From: Podospora pseudoanserina
Lineage: Eukaryota; Ascomycota; Sordariomycetes; Sordariales; Podosporaceae
NCBI RefSeq assembly: GCF_035222485.1
Contig: NC_085920.1
Location: forward strand, 3,968,001-4,032,000
DNA: 64,000 nt
Direction: 5' to 3'
Positions 44,140-54,325 of this stretch are shown one piece after another. A program made the translations under genes and the position numbers. Numbering within the stretch: position 1 is the stretch's first letter; every line of letters starts with the position of its first letter. Under the pieces are notes generated by a model. The model was given only the letters and a program-made list of their open reading frames with translations, searched no databases and was not told where the DNA came from.

Positions 44140-45942
44140 CTAATGGCGATGTTCATGGCCGTGATCATGGCTGTGATCGTGATCCGAGTGTGAGTGAGAA
44201 TGGCTGCTTTCTGGTCGCGATCCAGCTGCAGAAGTGTTGCAGCACCCCTTCCCAACACAGTCATCAACACAGTCCAGGAGGCACGCATCCTCCTCCTCTA
44301 GCTCTCCACACCTTGGCGCCGCGATAACTGTTGAGCCATCCAACCCCATATTCACCACCGATTCGTGGTCATGCCCCTCATCCAAACAGAACTCTGGTTG
44401 GATCGTAGCGCTGTGAATACCGTAGGCGTGCAAGCATTTCCTAGCCATCTTAGCCACCTCCATGTATCTCGCGCCACCAGCCTCGGAGAGAGGGAAGGCG
44501 ACCTTGATATGCATCGAGGCCACGATCTTGGTATCAGAGAGCTGCCAGATATGGACGTGGTGGCAGCTGACAACCCCGGGAAGACACTGGATATCCTCCT
44601 TGACTTCTTGCAGGTCGATGTTTTCTGGCGTGGCCTGAAGAAGAACCTTGGATGTCGCCTTGGTGAGAGGAATGGCCGATTTGAGGATGATGAGCGTAAT
44701 GAATAGAGAAACCGCTGGATCAGCGTATCTCTTGCCGCTCCAGTCTGTCAACCAAATGATGAGCGCGGTCGCAATGACACCCACATTTCCAAGCGCATCT
44801 CCCAGTACGTGAAGGACCATGGCGTCCATTCCCATATCGGCGTGACTGTGGCCGTGCTTCTTTCCAGGCTTCTTTGGCTTGTTGTGATTATGCGAAATGT
44901 GAACGACCGAGTTGCGCCTAGACCGTTTCCCATGATTATGCGCAGGTTCCGCCTCTTCCGGAATCACAGCATCTCCGCTTTGCTCAAGCAATGGCTGCTC
45001 CTCCTGAGCAGGCCCGTCAAGGAGCGCACTTTCATCCTCAGTATTACTGTCGCTGCTGGATCCATCATCGACCGGGGGTTTGGTAGCGGCGATGATCTCC
45101 TGTCGAAAACTGGCGGGGTGGATGCTGATATCGTCTATACTCAAACGGCCGTGCTGCCGGGCAGCCTGAAGACGTTTCTTGTGCCCGGAACGAGAACCTT
45201 GGCGAGAATGGCTATCAGTTGAAAATCGAATGTTTCCACCCGGAGATTCAGGGATCAAAGCAGTAGGCTGCTCGTTGATGGGCGATGCCAGGTCCCGGTA
45301 GCCGGCGCGTCCCTCCTCTGCCGTGCTAACATCTGCTTCGTGTGTATGCGAGTGTCCGTCGCCATGGTCGTGGGCGTGGTCATGGTCGTGATCCCCAGGC
45401 CCATGCGAATGTCCGTGTCCACCAAGAACGACAAAGCCAACCAAGTTTGACGCCAATCCCATGCAGCCCACAACAAGGATGAGTTGAGGGTTTTCGATAT
45501 CAGGTGGATCAACGAGTCGTGAAATGGCTTCGAGTACGATAGAAACGCAAAGGGCGATGAGGAAGACAGCGTTGAAGAACGCACCCAGAATTTCGGCACG
45601 AACCCACTACAGGTCAACTCAGTCAGTTACACAGATTTCCAGAGCGGGCATGATGGCGCTGGGCGAGGCGGAACTCACTCCGTATGAGAATCTGTTGGTG
45701 GTTGCCTTTGCCGCTACAGAGACGGCCCATAGACCGACGAGCAGTGAGATGATATCGTTTAACTAGCAGATGGTTAGCGACGAGGGAAATAAGCCGGATG
45801 ACGAGGCAATAGGTACCATATGAAAGGCATCCGCCATCAGCGCCAGTGACCCAACCATGAAGCCGACAGTGAGCTCCAGGATGAAGAACATGACGTCGAT
45901 GACGAGCATCACCTTGATGCGCGTCGACTTCGACCACCCCAT
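44140..45942 (-). CDS. zrc1: Zinc transporter, cation diffusion facilitator family
   Basis: Three exons: 45942-45817, 45762-45679, 45606-44140, introns of 54 and 72 nt (donors GTACCT, GTGAGT; acceptors CTAG, GTAG); product 558 residues. It moves zinc from cytosol into the vacuole or other organelles in exchange for protons. The first two exons supply TM1-TM3 (VMLVIDVMFFILELTVG; SLALMADAFHMLNDIISLLVG), with the zinc site HxxxD rebuilt across the first junction (HMLND). TM4 is in exon 3. A long His-rich loop (HGHSHGPGDHDHDHAHDHGD...) lies between TM4 and TM5, which holds the second HxxxD (HVLGD). The C-terminal cytosolic domain has SCHHVHIWQLSDTK, and ends in a Cys-rich patch (CLLDCVDDCVGKGCC) and another His-rich tail. 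Both zinc sites are intact. Cobalt is a common second substrate. Confidence 0.94.
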
Positions 45943-47581
45943 CTTGAATGTCGTTCCGAAAGAATTCCTCCAAAAATTGAGTCGGGGTTGGTGATGTATT
46001 TCGCGCTCGATGTGTTATGCCAACAACAGTGGGATGAAAGAGAAAATAACAAAAAGATGGGATGTGTTTTGCGATGGCGCAGGTCAGACCGAGACGTCTG
46101 GTCTTTGCGTGATCAGACTGGGCGAGAATTCGCCGCCCCTCGCTGTTGACTAAAAAGGTGTGAGATGGCTAGCGTGCCCAGCGGTCGGGTCCAGGAATAA
46201 AAAACGTTGGCCGGGGGTTGCGATTATCTTTCAGACCCCTGTCCCGCCCTGCCGGTGACCTTCCTCAAAGAGATGCTTCAGCTGAAAGTTCAGATCAGTA
46301 TCCGTAGCCCCATCGCATTCGCGCGTTCAATAGTTTGGTGACACTCTTGTAGAAATACACACAAGATAGATGGCATTGATCTGATCGCAAGGAACGGCAT
46401 CTTGTTGCGCTCCCTCGCTGAGGTGTGCTGGCTCGTGGCAGTGAAAGGAAGCCGGCCCTGGTGACATCAATCAGGCGCCCCGCTTGCCCTGGAATGCCCC
46501 GCTTTTTTGAATCGCCGCAGCAATCGAGAGAAAGCCGTCGGAGTTCACATTCGGCAGAGACTCGTTCCAGCAAGTTGACTGTTTGTGGGAGACAGTCCCG
46601 TGTTTGAGGATATTAGCTACCGAATCTATTTTCTTTCTGGAATCCAACCTTATTCTCAATAAACTTTGTCCTGCCAGGAACAAGCACCGTTGGCGAACTC
46701 TAAACTTATGTGTAACGTCCCTGAATCCATCCACCGGTGCACTTGGACCCTCACCAAAACCGTTGAACCAGAACAGGCCTGTTTGACTCAGCTAACCTGG
46801 CGATGCATTTACCTACGCGCCAGCGAGCTCACTTATCAGCAAGGAATGGCCAGACGTGGTGATATCAAACTACCGATACAACACCAACCCAAGACTTTCG
46901 GCGTGGGGGCTAGTACCCTTTTGAGCAGGTGACTACGCGAAGATCAACTACACTATCCTCAACTCAACCATACGCATGAACATTCGTGGACAACTACCTG
47001 CCTGTAACGTCAGGTCCTATGCCGTGGAAAAGTCAAAACTAGCGCTTTATAGGGCAACAAGTCATGCGAACTCTTGCGGGCCGCTGATTTAGAAGCTCTC
47101 AGGTTACACCACATTCAGGTGTCGAAGCTATCATCTTCAGTAACCAGGAACACATACATGACAAAGGACGGTGCTTCAACACTGAACATCGATTGACCTT
47201 AGATCATGTCATCGACAATGTTATACCCAAGTATTGCTCCTAGACTCGGGTGCATGGAAGGTCGACCAATGAGTTGTACTTGGAAATGGGTGATCGAACA
47301 GACTCGTCCCCACCCACACAAAGTACACCAATTACGCAGTGTTTTATATAGGGATTTGTAACATTTTTGCAAGATTTCTCATTAAGTATGCGGCTCCTAC
47401 TTTCCCACAACATACCGAACACCAACGACATGGAATTCAGCCCCTACTTAAGCCTGACTTTTCAACCACATTCCCAAGAATGCGTATGCCGCGACCACCA
47501 CAATATCTACGAGTTTAACAGAAAAACACTTTCAAAAGAAGAGACGTAGGATATTCGGGGTCAAAAGTTGAAGAAAACAAA
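45943..47581. other. Region between zinc transporter start and 5S copy 2
   Basis: 1.6 kb of upstream sequence. Several short open frames on both strands, none with recognisable content. No gene is supported. Confidence 0.5.
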
Positions 47582-47700
47582 ACATACAACACCGAGGATT
47601 CCCCAGTGGTCACCCACCTGAGTACTAGTTCGGCGTTCAGCTGTTTGACGAGGGCAGAGCGGACGGGATGCCGTATTTTCAACTGACTATGGTCGTATGC
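47582..47700 (-). rRNA. 5S ribosomal RNA gene, copy 2
   Basis: Read on the minus strand, 119 bases starting GCATACGACC and ending GTGTTGTATGT. It is identical to copy 1 over most of its length, including CCCGTCCGCTCTGCC and the GGTGGGTGACCAC region. Differences are at base 1 (G for A) and in the first helices (CCATAG and CAGTTG for CCACAG and CAGCTG); the latter keeps pairing with CAGCTG by a G-U pair. A TATA-like element (GATATAAACT on the minus strand, 47723-47732) lies 25-30 bases upstream, and a T-run follows. Likely functional. Confidence 0.95.
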
Positions 47701-48125
47701 GACAATTCTGTACCAAAATCTAGTTTATATCCTAATGGGTGAGATATTGCCCATTTGTGGGTTCCATGTAAGACACCAACATGAGCACGCCCAACCCTAT
47801 ACCTAGCCCAACATAACAGGAGCGACAAACAAAATAGTCGAAACCCACACAACAGGTAAAATGAGCGAGTCTTTGTCAGATCTCATATAAGATTGACTAG
47901 AGATGATTCAAGGTGAATGAATTTTGGGTCCATGGTTTGGGATCCAATAGGATTAGGCTGCCATTTGTCACGCAAGTCTCACAGGGTCGAGTGTCAGCAC
48001 TGAAAAGAGATTGACTTAAGTAAGCACACGATCCTTGTGCAAAGCTGGCAGTCCATCTCTCTTGCACTGTAAAGTTGAGACCAGACTTACAACTTTCTTC
48101 ATAGATATATCCTAATAATCATATC
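47701..48125. other. Spacer before the transcription factor gene
   Basis: Promoter of the Zn2Cys6 gene on one side and the upstream control of 5S copy 2 on the other. No gene seen. Confidence 0.5.
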
Positions 48126-50228
48126 ATGGCATGTTTCTTCCTCCCCAGTGGAATCGACGAAGGTGGGTCGAACCAGAGCCCATTCGCCCCTCCTCCCTCC
48201 AAAGCCCAACAAGCCTGTGTAAGTTGCCGAAAGCAAAAGTGAGCCTCCCTCTGAACCCCCTTCTCATGAACCAACACTGACAATACGCCCAGGAGAAAAT
48301 GCGACAAAATCCTTCCCACATGCGGCCTCTGCGCCAGAATGGCCCGGCCATGCGATTACACCATCCTCGACACGATCCCACAACAGCAACCGGCCCAAGC
48401 ATCATCAGAGGAGCTCGCAACCCTCCAGGCCCGGCTGTGTGAGCTAGAGAATCGTCTCAACAATGCCTCTCAATCTCAACAACCACCACCGCCACGACAA
48501 CCATTACCACCTACCATGCACATCAACCCTGAAATTCTCTCTCCTCTACCTCCCAAGCCACCCTCGCCCCTCTGGTCCCCTTCTGCTGTCCCCTCCCGCT
48601 TTCCCACATCCTTATTCCTCGACCTGGACGCCTTCAACTGGTCCACCACCCCCATCCCCGCCCCCAATATGCCCATCCCAAGTGAAGTCCTCGACATCCT
48701 ATCCAGAGGCACAACAGTCCAAGACACCGCCACCGAATACTTCCACGGCACCCACGCTTGGTTCCCCTTCATCTCCAAAAAACGCATGGAGCTCGGGCTG
48801 TCCCTCTGGGAAGCCGGTCCCGAACTTGCCTTCCTCTTTCTCGGCATGAAACTGGTAAGCACCCCAGTCAACAACGGGGTGGAGCCAGCCGGCAACCCGC
48901 TGTATACCGCAGCGAAAAGATTCTGGGCTTCGCTCGAACAAGCCGGGAGCGTGAGCCTGCAGTTTGTCCAGGGGATGGTGCTGGTGACGGTTTATGAGAT
49001 GGGGCAGGGGATATACCCCGCGGCGTGGATCAGTGTAGGAGTGCTGGGGAGGTGGGTTGAGGTTTTAGGACTGCCGGGGTTTAGAAGAGGAGGAGTGGTG
49101 TTGGGGAGCGTGGTACGTCTTTTCAGCTGCTGTGATGATGACTCTGAAACCGAGGATGGATGATGCTGACAGTACCTTCAAAAAGACAACCTGGACTGAA
49201 TCCGAAGAACGCCGCCGTTTGTGGTGGGCAATCTACATTCTTGATCGCTGCATCTGCCTCGGCAACAAGAGATGCTTCTGCCTTCCGGAGCCAGACGAGT
49301 CTTTTGTCCTGCCGGTAGATGATAAAGCTTTTGTTAGTCCCCCTTCCCACTTGCTACCAAGTCACTAACCCACCCCCCGCCCCTCCAGGACGAAGGCAAC
49401 CCAACCCTCTCCCCCACCAACCCCCTACCAACAACCCCGTTCACCACCCAGGCTCTTTCCCCCTTCACCCGCCTAGTCCAATCCGCCCTGCTCCTCTCCC
49501 GCACCCTAACCCACGTCCGCACCGTCATCCAATCCAACATCTCCAACCGCCCCGTCCCATTCTCCCTTCCCCTTCTCACGTCCCTCGCCACCGACCTGGT
49601 TAACTTCACCCAGGTGATCCAATCCGAACTTTCCCCCGAACCACCCTCCCCCGGGACTACCACCACCCCCTCCTCCACCTCAACCTTCCCCCCCACCACC
49701 ACCACCACCGTCTCCCCTTGCTACACCATCTCCCTCCTCCCGTCTCTTTCAATAGCCCTCTCAACTCTAATCCTCCTCTTCGACACCTACTGCACCCCCG
49801 AAAACCAACACCTCGGCCCCTCCCCCCTCCCCGGCCCCGAAGCTCCCCCCCTCCAGTCCCCCTCCCACATTTCCTTTGCTCAGCAGTCTATGCAAGGGCT
49901 ACGGGAGACCTCCCTCAAGATCCGCGAGCTCTCCCTCGAACTCCTCGACCTGCTCGTCCTCCCCTCCCAAGAAAAAAAACTCTCCCCTTTGTGCCTCGAC
50001 AGCCTCTACGCCTCAATGGCAACACTGCACTGGTTATGGAAAGAAGGCGGCGACGCGGAGGTGAGAGAGGCGCTCGAGGATGTGCGACGGTGCATAAGCA
50101 GGACGAGCATGCGGTGGCGGGTGTCGAGAGAGTACCTCGAAATACTCAAACGGCAAGACGTCAGCTTTGCCATGGCTTTCAGGGCTGAGAGTGGCAAGTC
50201 ATGTTTGACACGTGTGGACGGATCGTAA
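48126..50228 (+). CDS. Zn2Cys6 fungal transcription factor
   Basis: Four exons: 48126-48238, 48293-49112, 49186-49332, 49389-50228; product about 639 residues. The Zn2Cys6 DNA-binding cluster is rebuilt by the first splice: CVSCRKQK|RKCDKILPTCGLC....PC, with spacing C-x2-C-x6-C-x6-C-x2-C-x6-C. A short coiled coil follows (LATLQARLCELENRL). The middle and C-terminal half is the fungal-specific regulatory domain (HGTHAWFPFISKKRM, LAFLFLGMKLV, VEVLGLPGF, and WTESEERRRLWWAIYILDR with LPVDDKAFDEGN). The third exon acceptor is inferred from a CTGAC branch (49166-49170); the AG right next to it is too near, and AAAAAG at 49181-49185 keeps the frame. Pathway and target genes are unknown. Confidence 0.87.
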
Positions 50229-50409
50229 TCGCCGCTGTTGTTGACAATGATGGGCCCCGTATGAACAAGCAAATGTTAAAACTCCATAATAAACGTTGAG
50301 GTATACACTGGATGGATAATACATAACATAACGCCAATTCTTCTCAGTTGAACCCCAAACACCATTGGCTTGCTTGCTTGCTTTCCCATAGTCTAACAAA
50401 TACCTCCCC

Positions 50410-51619
50410 TCAAAACTTGTAAACCTGCTCAGGGGTATACCCCAACTCCTTCAAAATCCCCTTCAACTCCCCCTGGTCCCTCGGGCTCTTCTTGTTCCCC
50501 GAAATGCTGTCCATCATCCCCGGCGGCCCGCAAACAAAAACCTTGATGTTCTCATTCTTCGGCTCCGGCAACACAGTCTTCAGCAGCTCCTTGTTGATGA
50601 ACCCCTTCGCACCAGTCCACTGCTTGGGCGGGTTGTCCAAGACATAAAACGCCCTGAACCGCTGAGGGTAGTGGTTCTCGAGCGTGGCCAGCTCGTTCTT
50701 CAACAAGATATCATCCGCGCTGACGTTGCCAAAAACCAAGGTAACCTTGGTCTTATCCTCGGGGTTGTTGAAGATGGTCCTGAGCAGCTGGTACATGGGC
50801 GTGATCCCCGTACCACCAGCCACAAGAGCAATATGCTCATGCTTGTTCGGCGACCAAGCATACTTTGGCAGCGGCCCCTTCACATCAAGCCTCTGACCGG
50901 GAGCCATATCGTGCAAATGGGTGCTCATCGGGCCATTGGGGTACTTCTTCACCAACAAATCAATATACCCCGGCGTGTCCTCGTCGCTGATTGGCGTGTA
51001 TGGCCTCAAAACAGCCTTCTCGGCATCCACAGGCTTGTACTTTGTCAAAATGGCACTCGCGACAGGAAGGCCAGAGACCATGTCATCCTCGGGCAGGCGG
51101 AAACGAAGACGCTTCGAGTTGTGGTTGATGATCTCCACCTCCTCAAGCTTGAGGCTGAGGAAGCCCTGGTCGCCGCCGGTGAAGGCTTTCTTGGCCTCGA
51201 CGCCCGGGATCTTCTCCGCGACGGCGGCGGAGGCGTTCTTGACCTTTTCTTGGGCCTTGTTCGCGGCGGTGGAGCCAGAGAGGAAGTAGTAGCCTGCACC
51301 GGCGAGACCGGCGGCGGCGGCGGCGCCGTAGAGGAGGGTGTTGTTGCTGCCCTTGGAGGAGGGGGAGGGGTCGGTGGCGTAGCTGCGGATTTGCTGCAGA
51401 ATTAAAAAAAAATGTCAGTCAATGCGGTACAGGAGCCATGATTGCAGGATGCGAAAGAAGCTCGAAAGCTACCGCTTAGTCTGCGGTTGGTACATCCCTC
51501 GTGCTGACCCAGCGATGACGCAGTTGGGGAGAGGGAGACAGCGAACAAAAAATTAGACTCACGCGCTTGAGGGGCGCAGAGACCCGGAAGGCGGACCGAC
51601 TAGCGACGAATAGACTCAT
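50410..51619 (-). CDS. mcr1: NADH-cytochrome b5 reductase, mitochondrial type
   Basis: Two exons, 51619-51563 and 51393-50410, with a 169-nt intron (donor GTGAGT, acceptor TGCAG); product 346 residues. It passes electrons from NADH via FAD to cytochrome b5 or ergosterol-pathway partners, at the outer membrane or intermembrane space. The short first exon encodes a basic N-terminal targeting peptide ([19 protein letters not shown]), followed by a TM ([19 protein letters not shown]). FAD-binding RPYTPIS and the NADH-binding [12 protein letters not shown] and CGPPGMM motifs are present, and the C-terminal [11 protein letters not shown] is typical. It converges with the transcription factor gene, only 181 bases between stops. 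Confidence 0.95.
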
Positions 51620-52729
51620 TGTTGGTGGTGATGTTGACGTTTTTTTTTTTTTGTTGGAGGTGTTGGAGAAGAAGATCAAGAACTCCAAGAACGAGAACAG
51701 GACCCGGGTGTTTGTATCTCAATCGGAGTGGAGGGAGGGGGGAAAGAGACGGGAGATCTGTAAAAAAAGGTGGAGGAAATCTGACCCTCTAGGATGTTGC
51801 TTGATTAGCCGTTGTTCCTACCCAGCGATTCCGGCGATTTACGTCATCCTCTCCCCCAAGGCCCGCTAGAAACATGCCCTGCAGCACGACTTATCAAGTT
51901 GGGTTTTTGGTGATGGAACAGGTGGGGTCTGTCTGAAAGTTGAGATGTCATCAGGAGTCTTGATGGCAGTGTTCATCTCTTGTTTTTAGAATCGAGGAAT
52001 TAGGTAATTGCCAATGGCTTCAGATGGCAGGTTTGGGCATGTGTGTTTTGATCAATGTATCCTTTTCTTCAACAGCAATCCTCTATCTCTCACAAACATC
52101 AACACAACAAACACCCTCCTCTGAACTATTTATCAACCTTATGATGGCACATGTCCCACCCACCCACTCCAATGCAATTCTTTATAACGAAAGACAGCCT
52201 CACCAACACCCAGCAATGATCTCAACCATCCACACAGACAAACACATCTCACCTTCCCCACCCACCATCACAACAACGCAACACTCGGAAAACAAGACCA
52301 TAGAAAGACTCAAATGGGCTCCCATCATGATCATTCAGCATTCAACATCAAAAAAAAAGATGACAAACGACAAAAAAAAAGATAATAAACAACCAAGAGA
52401 GGAAAAAATAAAACCAGTAGGGTAAAAAGCCATTTCAAAGACAATAAAACATTTCGCTCTTCCTTTTTTCCACACAACCCACCCTAGAATTTCCGCCCAG
52501 CTTTGGGGGGAAAAACAAAAGAACCAGTCCTCTCATTTTATCAAGGCTCTGGGGTTAGGGGGTAGATATTAGTAGTACATTTGTCTTGACGAGTTCAACA
52601 ACACCAATTCCCTACTCCACGCTTTGCCATGCCCAATAATTTGTCCTGGTCCTGTGAGAACATTGCTGCTTCCTTCTCGTGTGTTGAAGCTACAGCCCGA
52701 AATTTCACCTCCCCTACTTTCTCGCATTA
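51620..52729. other. Spacer between mcr1 start and nbp2 stop
   Basis: 1.1 kb with the mcr1 promoter and the 3' region of nbp2 (both minus strand). A-rich tracts near 52350-52400. No gene supported. Confidence 0.5.
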
Positions 52730-54325
52730 TCACCTGGACGCCCTCTTTGTACTCTCCAGCTTCGCATCCGGTAGCGTTTCCAATCCTGGCTCCCCTTTCT
52801 TGGTGGTGCTTATCACGTCTTGACTTCCTCTCCTGAGAAATCCGGCCTCGTTGTGGAAGAGTAGTGTTGGCGTGTTGGCTTGAGAGCCTCCTCGCTGGCC
52901 GTGGTAATGCACTACTTGTGGAGGTGGCTGGCCAGCTTGTGTACCCAGCAGGTGTTGTGGGTAGGGGTCTAGGTCCTTGCTGCTCGTGCTAAAGGTTGAT
53001 ACTACCGGCTGGTGAAACCCGTTTGTTCCGGTTGCTGTCACTGTCGACCCGGAGCCTACGGTTGTGGCAGGCGATTGTGGAAGCTGATACTCGGTTTGAG
53101 TTGGGGTTCCCGCTTCGTTTGTGGCATTGCTGGGGCTTCCGGGGCTGGTAGTATCCAGTTGCCCTGTCAAGCTCGTCATGCCACCTTCAATATCACGGAG
53201 CAGCCGAACATATTCCTCAGGGACAAGCCCACTCTCTTGTGTTCTCGGATCCTCGGCCACAAGCCAGCCTTGACCATGCCGATATGATACCCAGATGATC
53301 TGACCCTCCACGAGCGGGAGCTCGTTCTCGTTCTCGCGCTCAAAATCAAAGAGAGCCACGGCTTTGCCGTGCATTTCCTCGTCGGGAGACGTGATGGTGA
53401 ATTGATAGTCCCGTGAATAGCGGGATTCGTCAACGTTGTGGTATCCTGGCGAGGAGCACGTGCTCGAGTTGTCCGAATCGTAGGCGTCCTCGTCAGCGTA
53501 GCCCCTGGGCTGCTGGTTGGCGATTTGGTATGGCTCGTTTCCATTCCCGGCGTGTCCGTTGCCAGTGTGTCCCGCCTGTCCCGGTGGATAGGTCACGTAT
53601 TCGCCGCCTGGGCCGTTCGCTTCGTTCCCTTGGTTGATGTAGTACCGGTCAGCTCCGTCGGCGCTGGTGCCGACGTAGAAGCCTCTATCGCCGCCATAAT
53701 GGTCCTGGCTCATGAGCTGCTCACGGCCAACCCGACTCCTGCCGTAGATGCCACCCGATGAGGTCTTGTGATGCTTCCTGTGCCGAGAACTGACGACTGG
53801 GCTCTGGAGATCCTCGTCTTCGCTCCACGGTGGGCCGTCTGCCAGATGGATAGAGGGCAGATCAGCCGGTCTGCCGTGTGAGCCCCCGCCGCCACTGCTC
53901 CAGAAGTGGCCATCCCAGCCCCGGCTGTCCCAGGCGGTTGGTGGGTCCGAGAGACGTCGCTGCTCGCTGGCGGGGGTGGTCATGCCCGAGGGCGGTCGTG
54001 ATGGCTCCGGGGGCGGACCATAGTGAAGCGGGTGACCAGGCGGGTAGGCAAAGTCTCGTACGAGCGTGTAGGGCAGGCTCGAGGGGAGGAGGGGGAAGAT
54101 GTGAGAGGGCGGGCGTGACCGTGAGGGTAGCGAACTCGTGGTCGAGTACTGCGACAGCCGGTTCTTGGACGCGTGCGACATTGGGCGAGGAAGTTGGCTC
54201 CTGCGAGCGGGAGGTGAGGTGATGAGCGGTGGAAGTGCGGGGTGGGCCGCGTTCGCAGTCACCGGCGACGATATGGCGGGCGGCGACGTCGCTGGAGAGT
54301 TTGCGGGCGATAGGATCGCCGTCAT
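52730..54325 (-). CDS. nbp2: SH3-domain adaptor, Nbp2/Skb5 type
   Basis: Intronless as drawn, 531 residues from the first plausible ATG at 54325; the frame stays open further upstream to at least 54457 (no ATG there), so the start is uncertain. Structure: a long Pro/Ser-rich part, a DNSSTCSSPGYHNVDE patch, then an SH3 domain around residues 330-385 (AVALFDFERENENELPLVEGQ, IIWVSYRHGQGWLVAEDP, SGLVPEEYVRLL). The ALFDFE and GLVPEEYV motifs are typical; the tail is Ser/Thr-rich. Yeast Nbp2 links phosphatase Ptc1 to MAP-kinase modules, and fission yeast Skb5 binds the PAK Shk1. I assign the family by the SH3 type and its position after a long linker; the role in this species is inferred. Confidence 0.7.
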   Translation of the reverse strand: MTAILSPANSPATSPPAISSPVTANAAHPALPPLITSPPARRSQLPRPMSHASKNRLSQYSTTSSLPSRSRPPSHIFPLLPSSLPYTLVRDFAYPPGHPLHYGPPPEPSRPPSGMTTPASEQRRLSDPPTAWDSRGWDGHFWSSGGGGSHGRPADLPSIHLADGPPWSEDEDLQSPVVSSRHRKHHKTSSGGIYGRSRVGREQLMSQDHYGGDRGFYVGTSADGADRYYINQGNEANGPGGEYVTYPPGQAGHTGNGHAGNGNEPYQIANQQPRGYADEDAYDSDNSSTCSSPGYHNVDESRYSRDYQFTITSPDEEMHGKAVALFDFERENENELPLVEGQIIWVSYRHGQGWLVAEDPRTQESGLVPEEYVRLLRDIEGGMTSLTGQLDTTSPGSPSNATNEAGTPTQTEYQLPQSPATTVGSGSTVTATGTNGFHQPVVSTFSTSSKDLDPYPQHLLGTQAGQPPPQVVHYHGQRGGSQANTPTLLFHNEAGFLRRGSQDVISTTKKGEPGLETLPDAKLESTKRASR

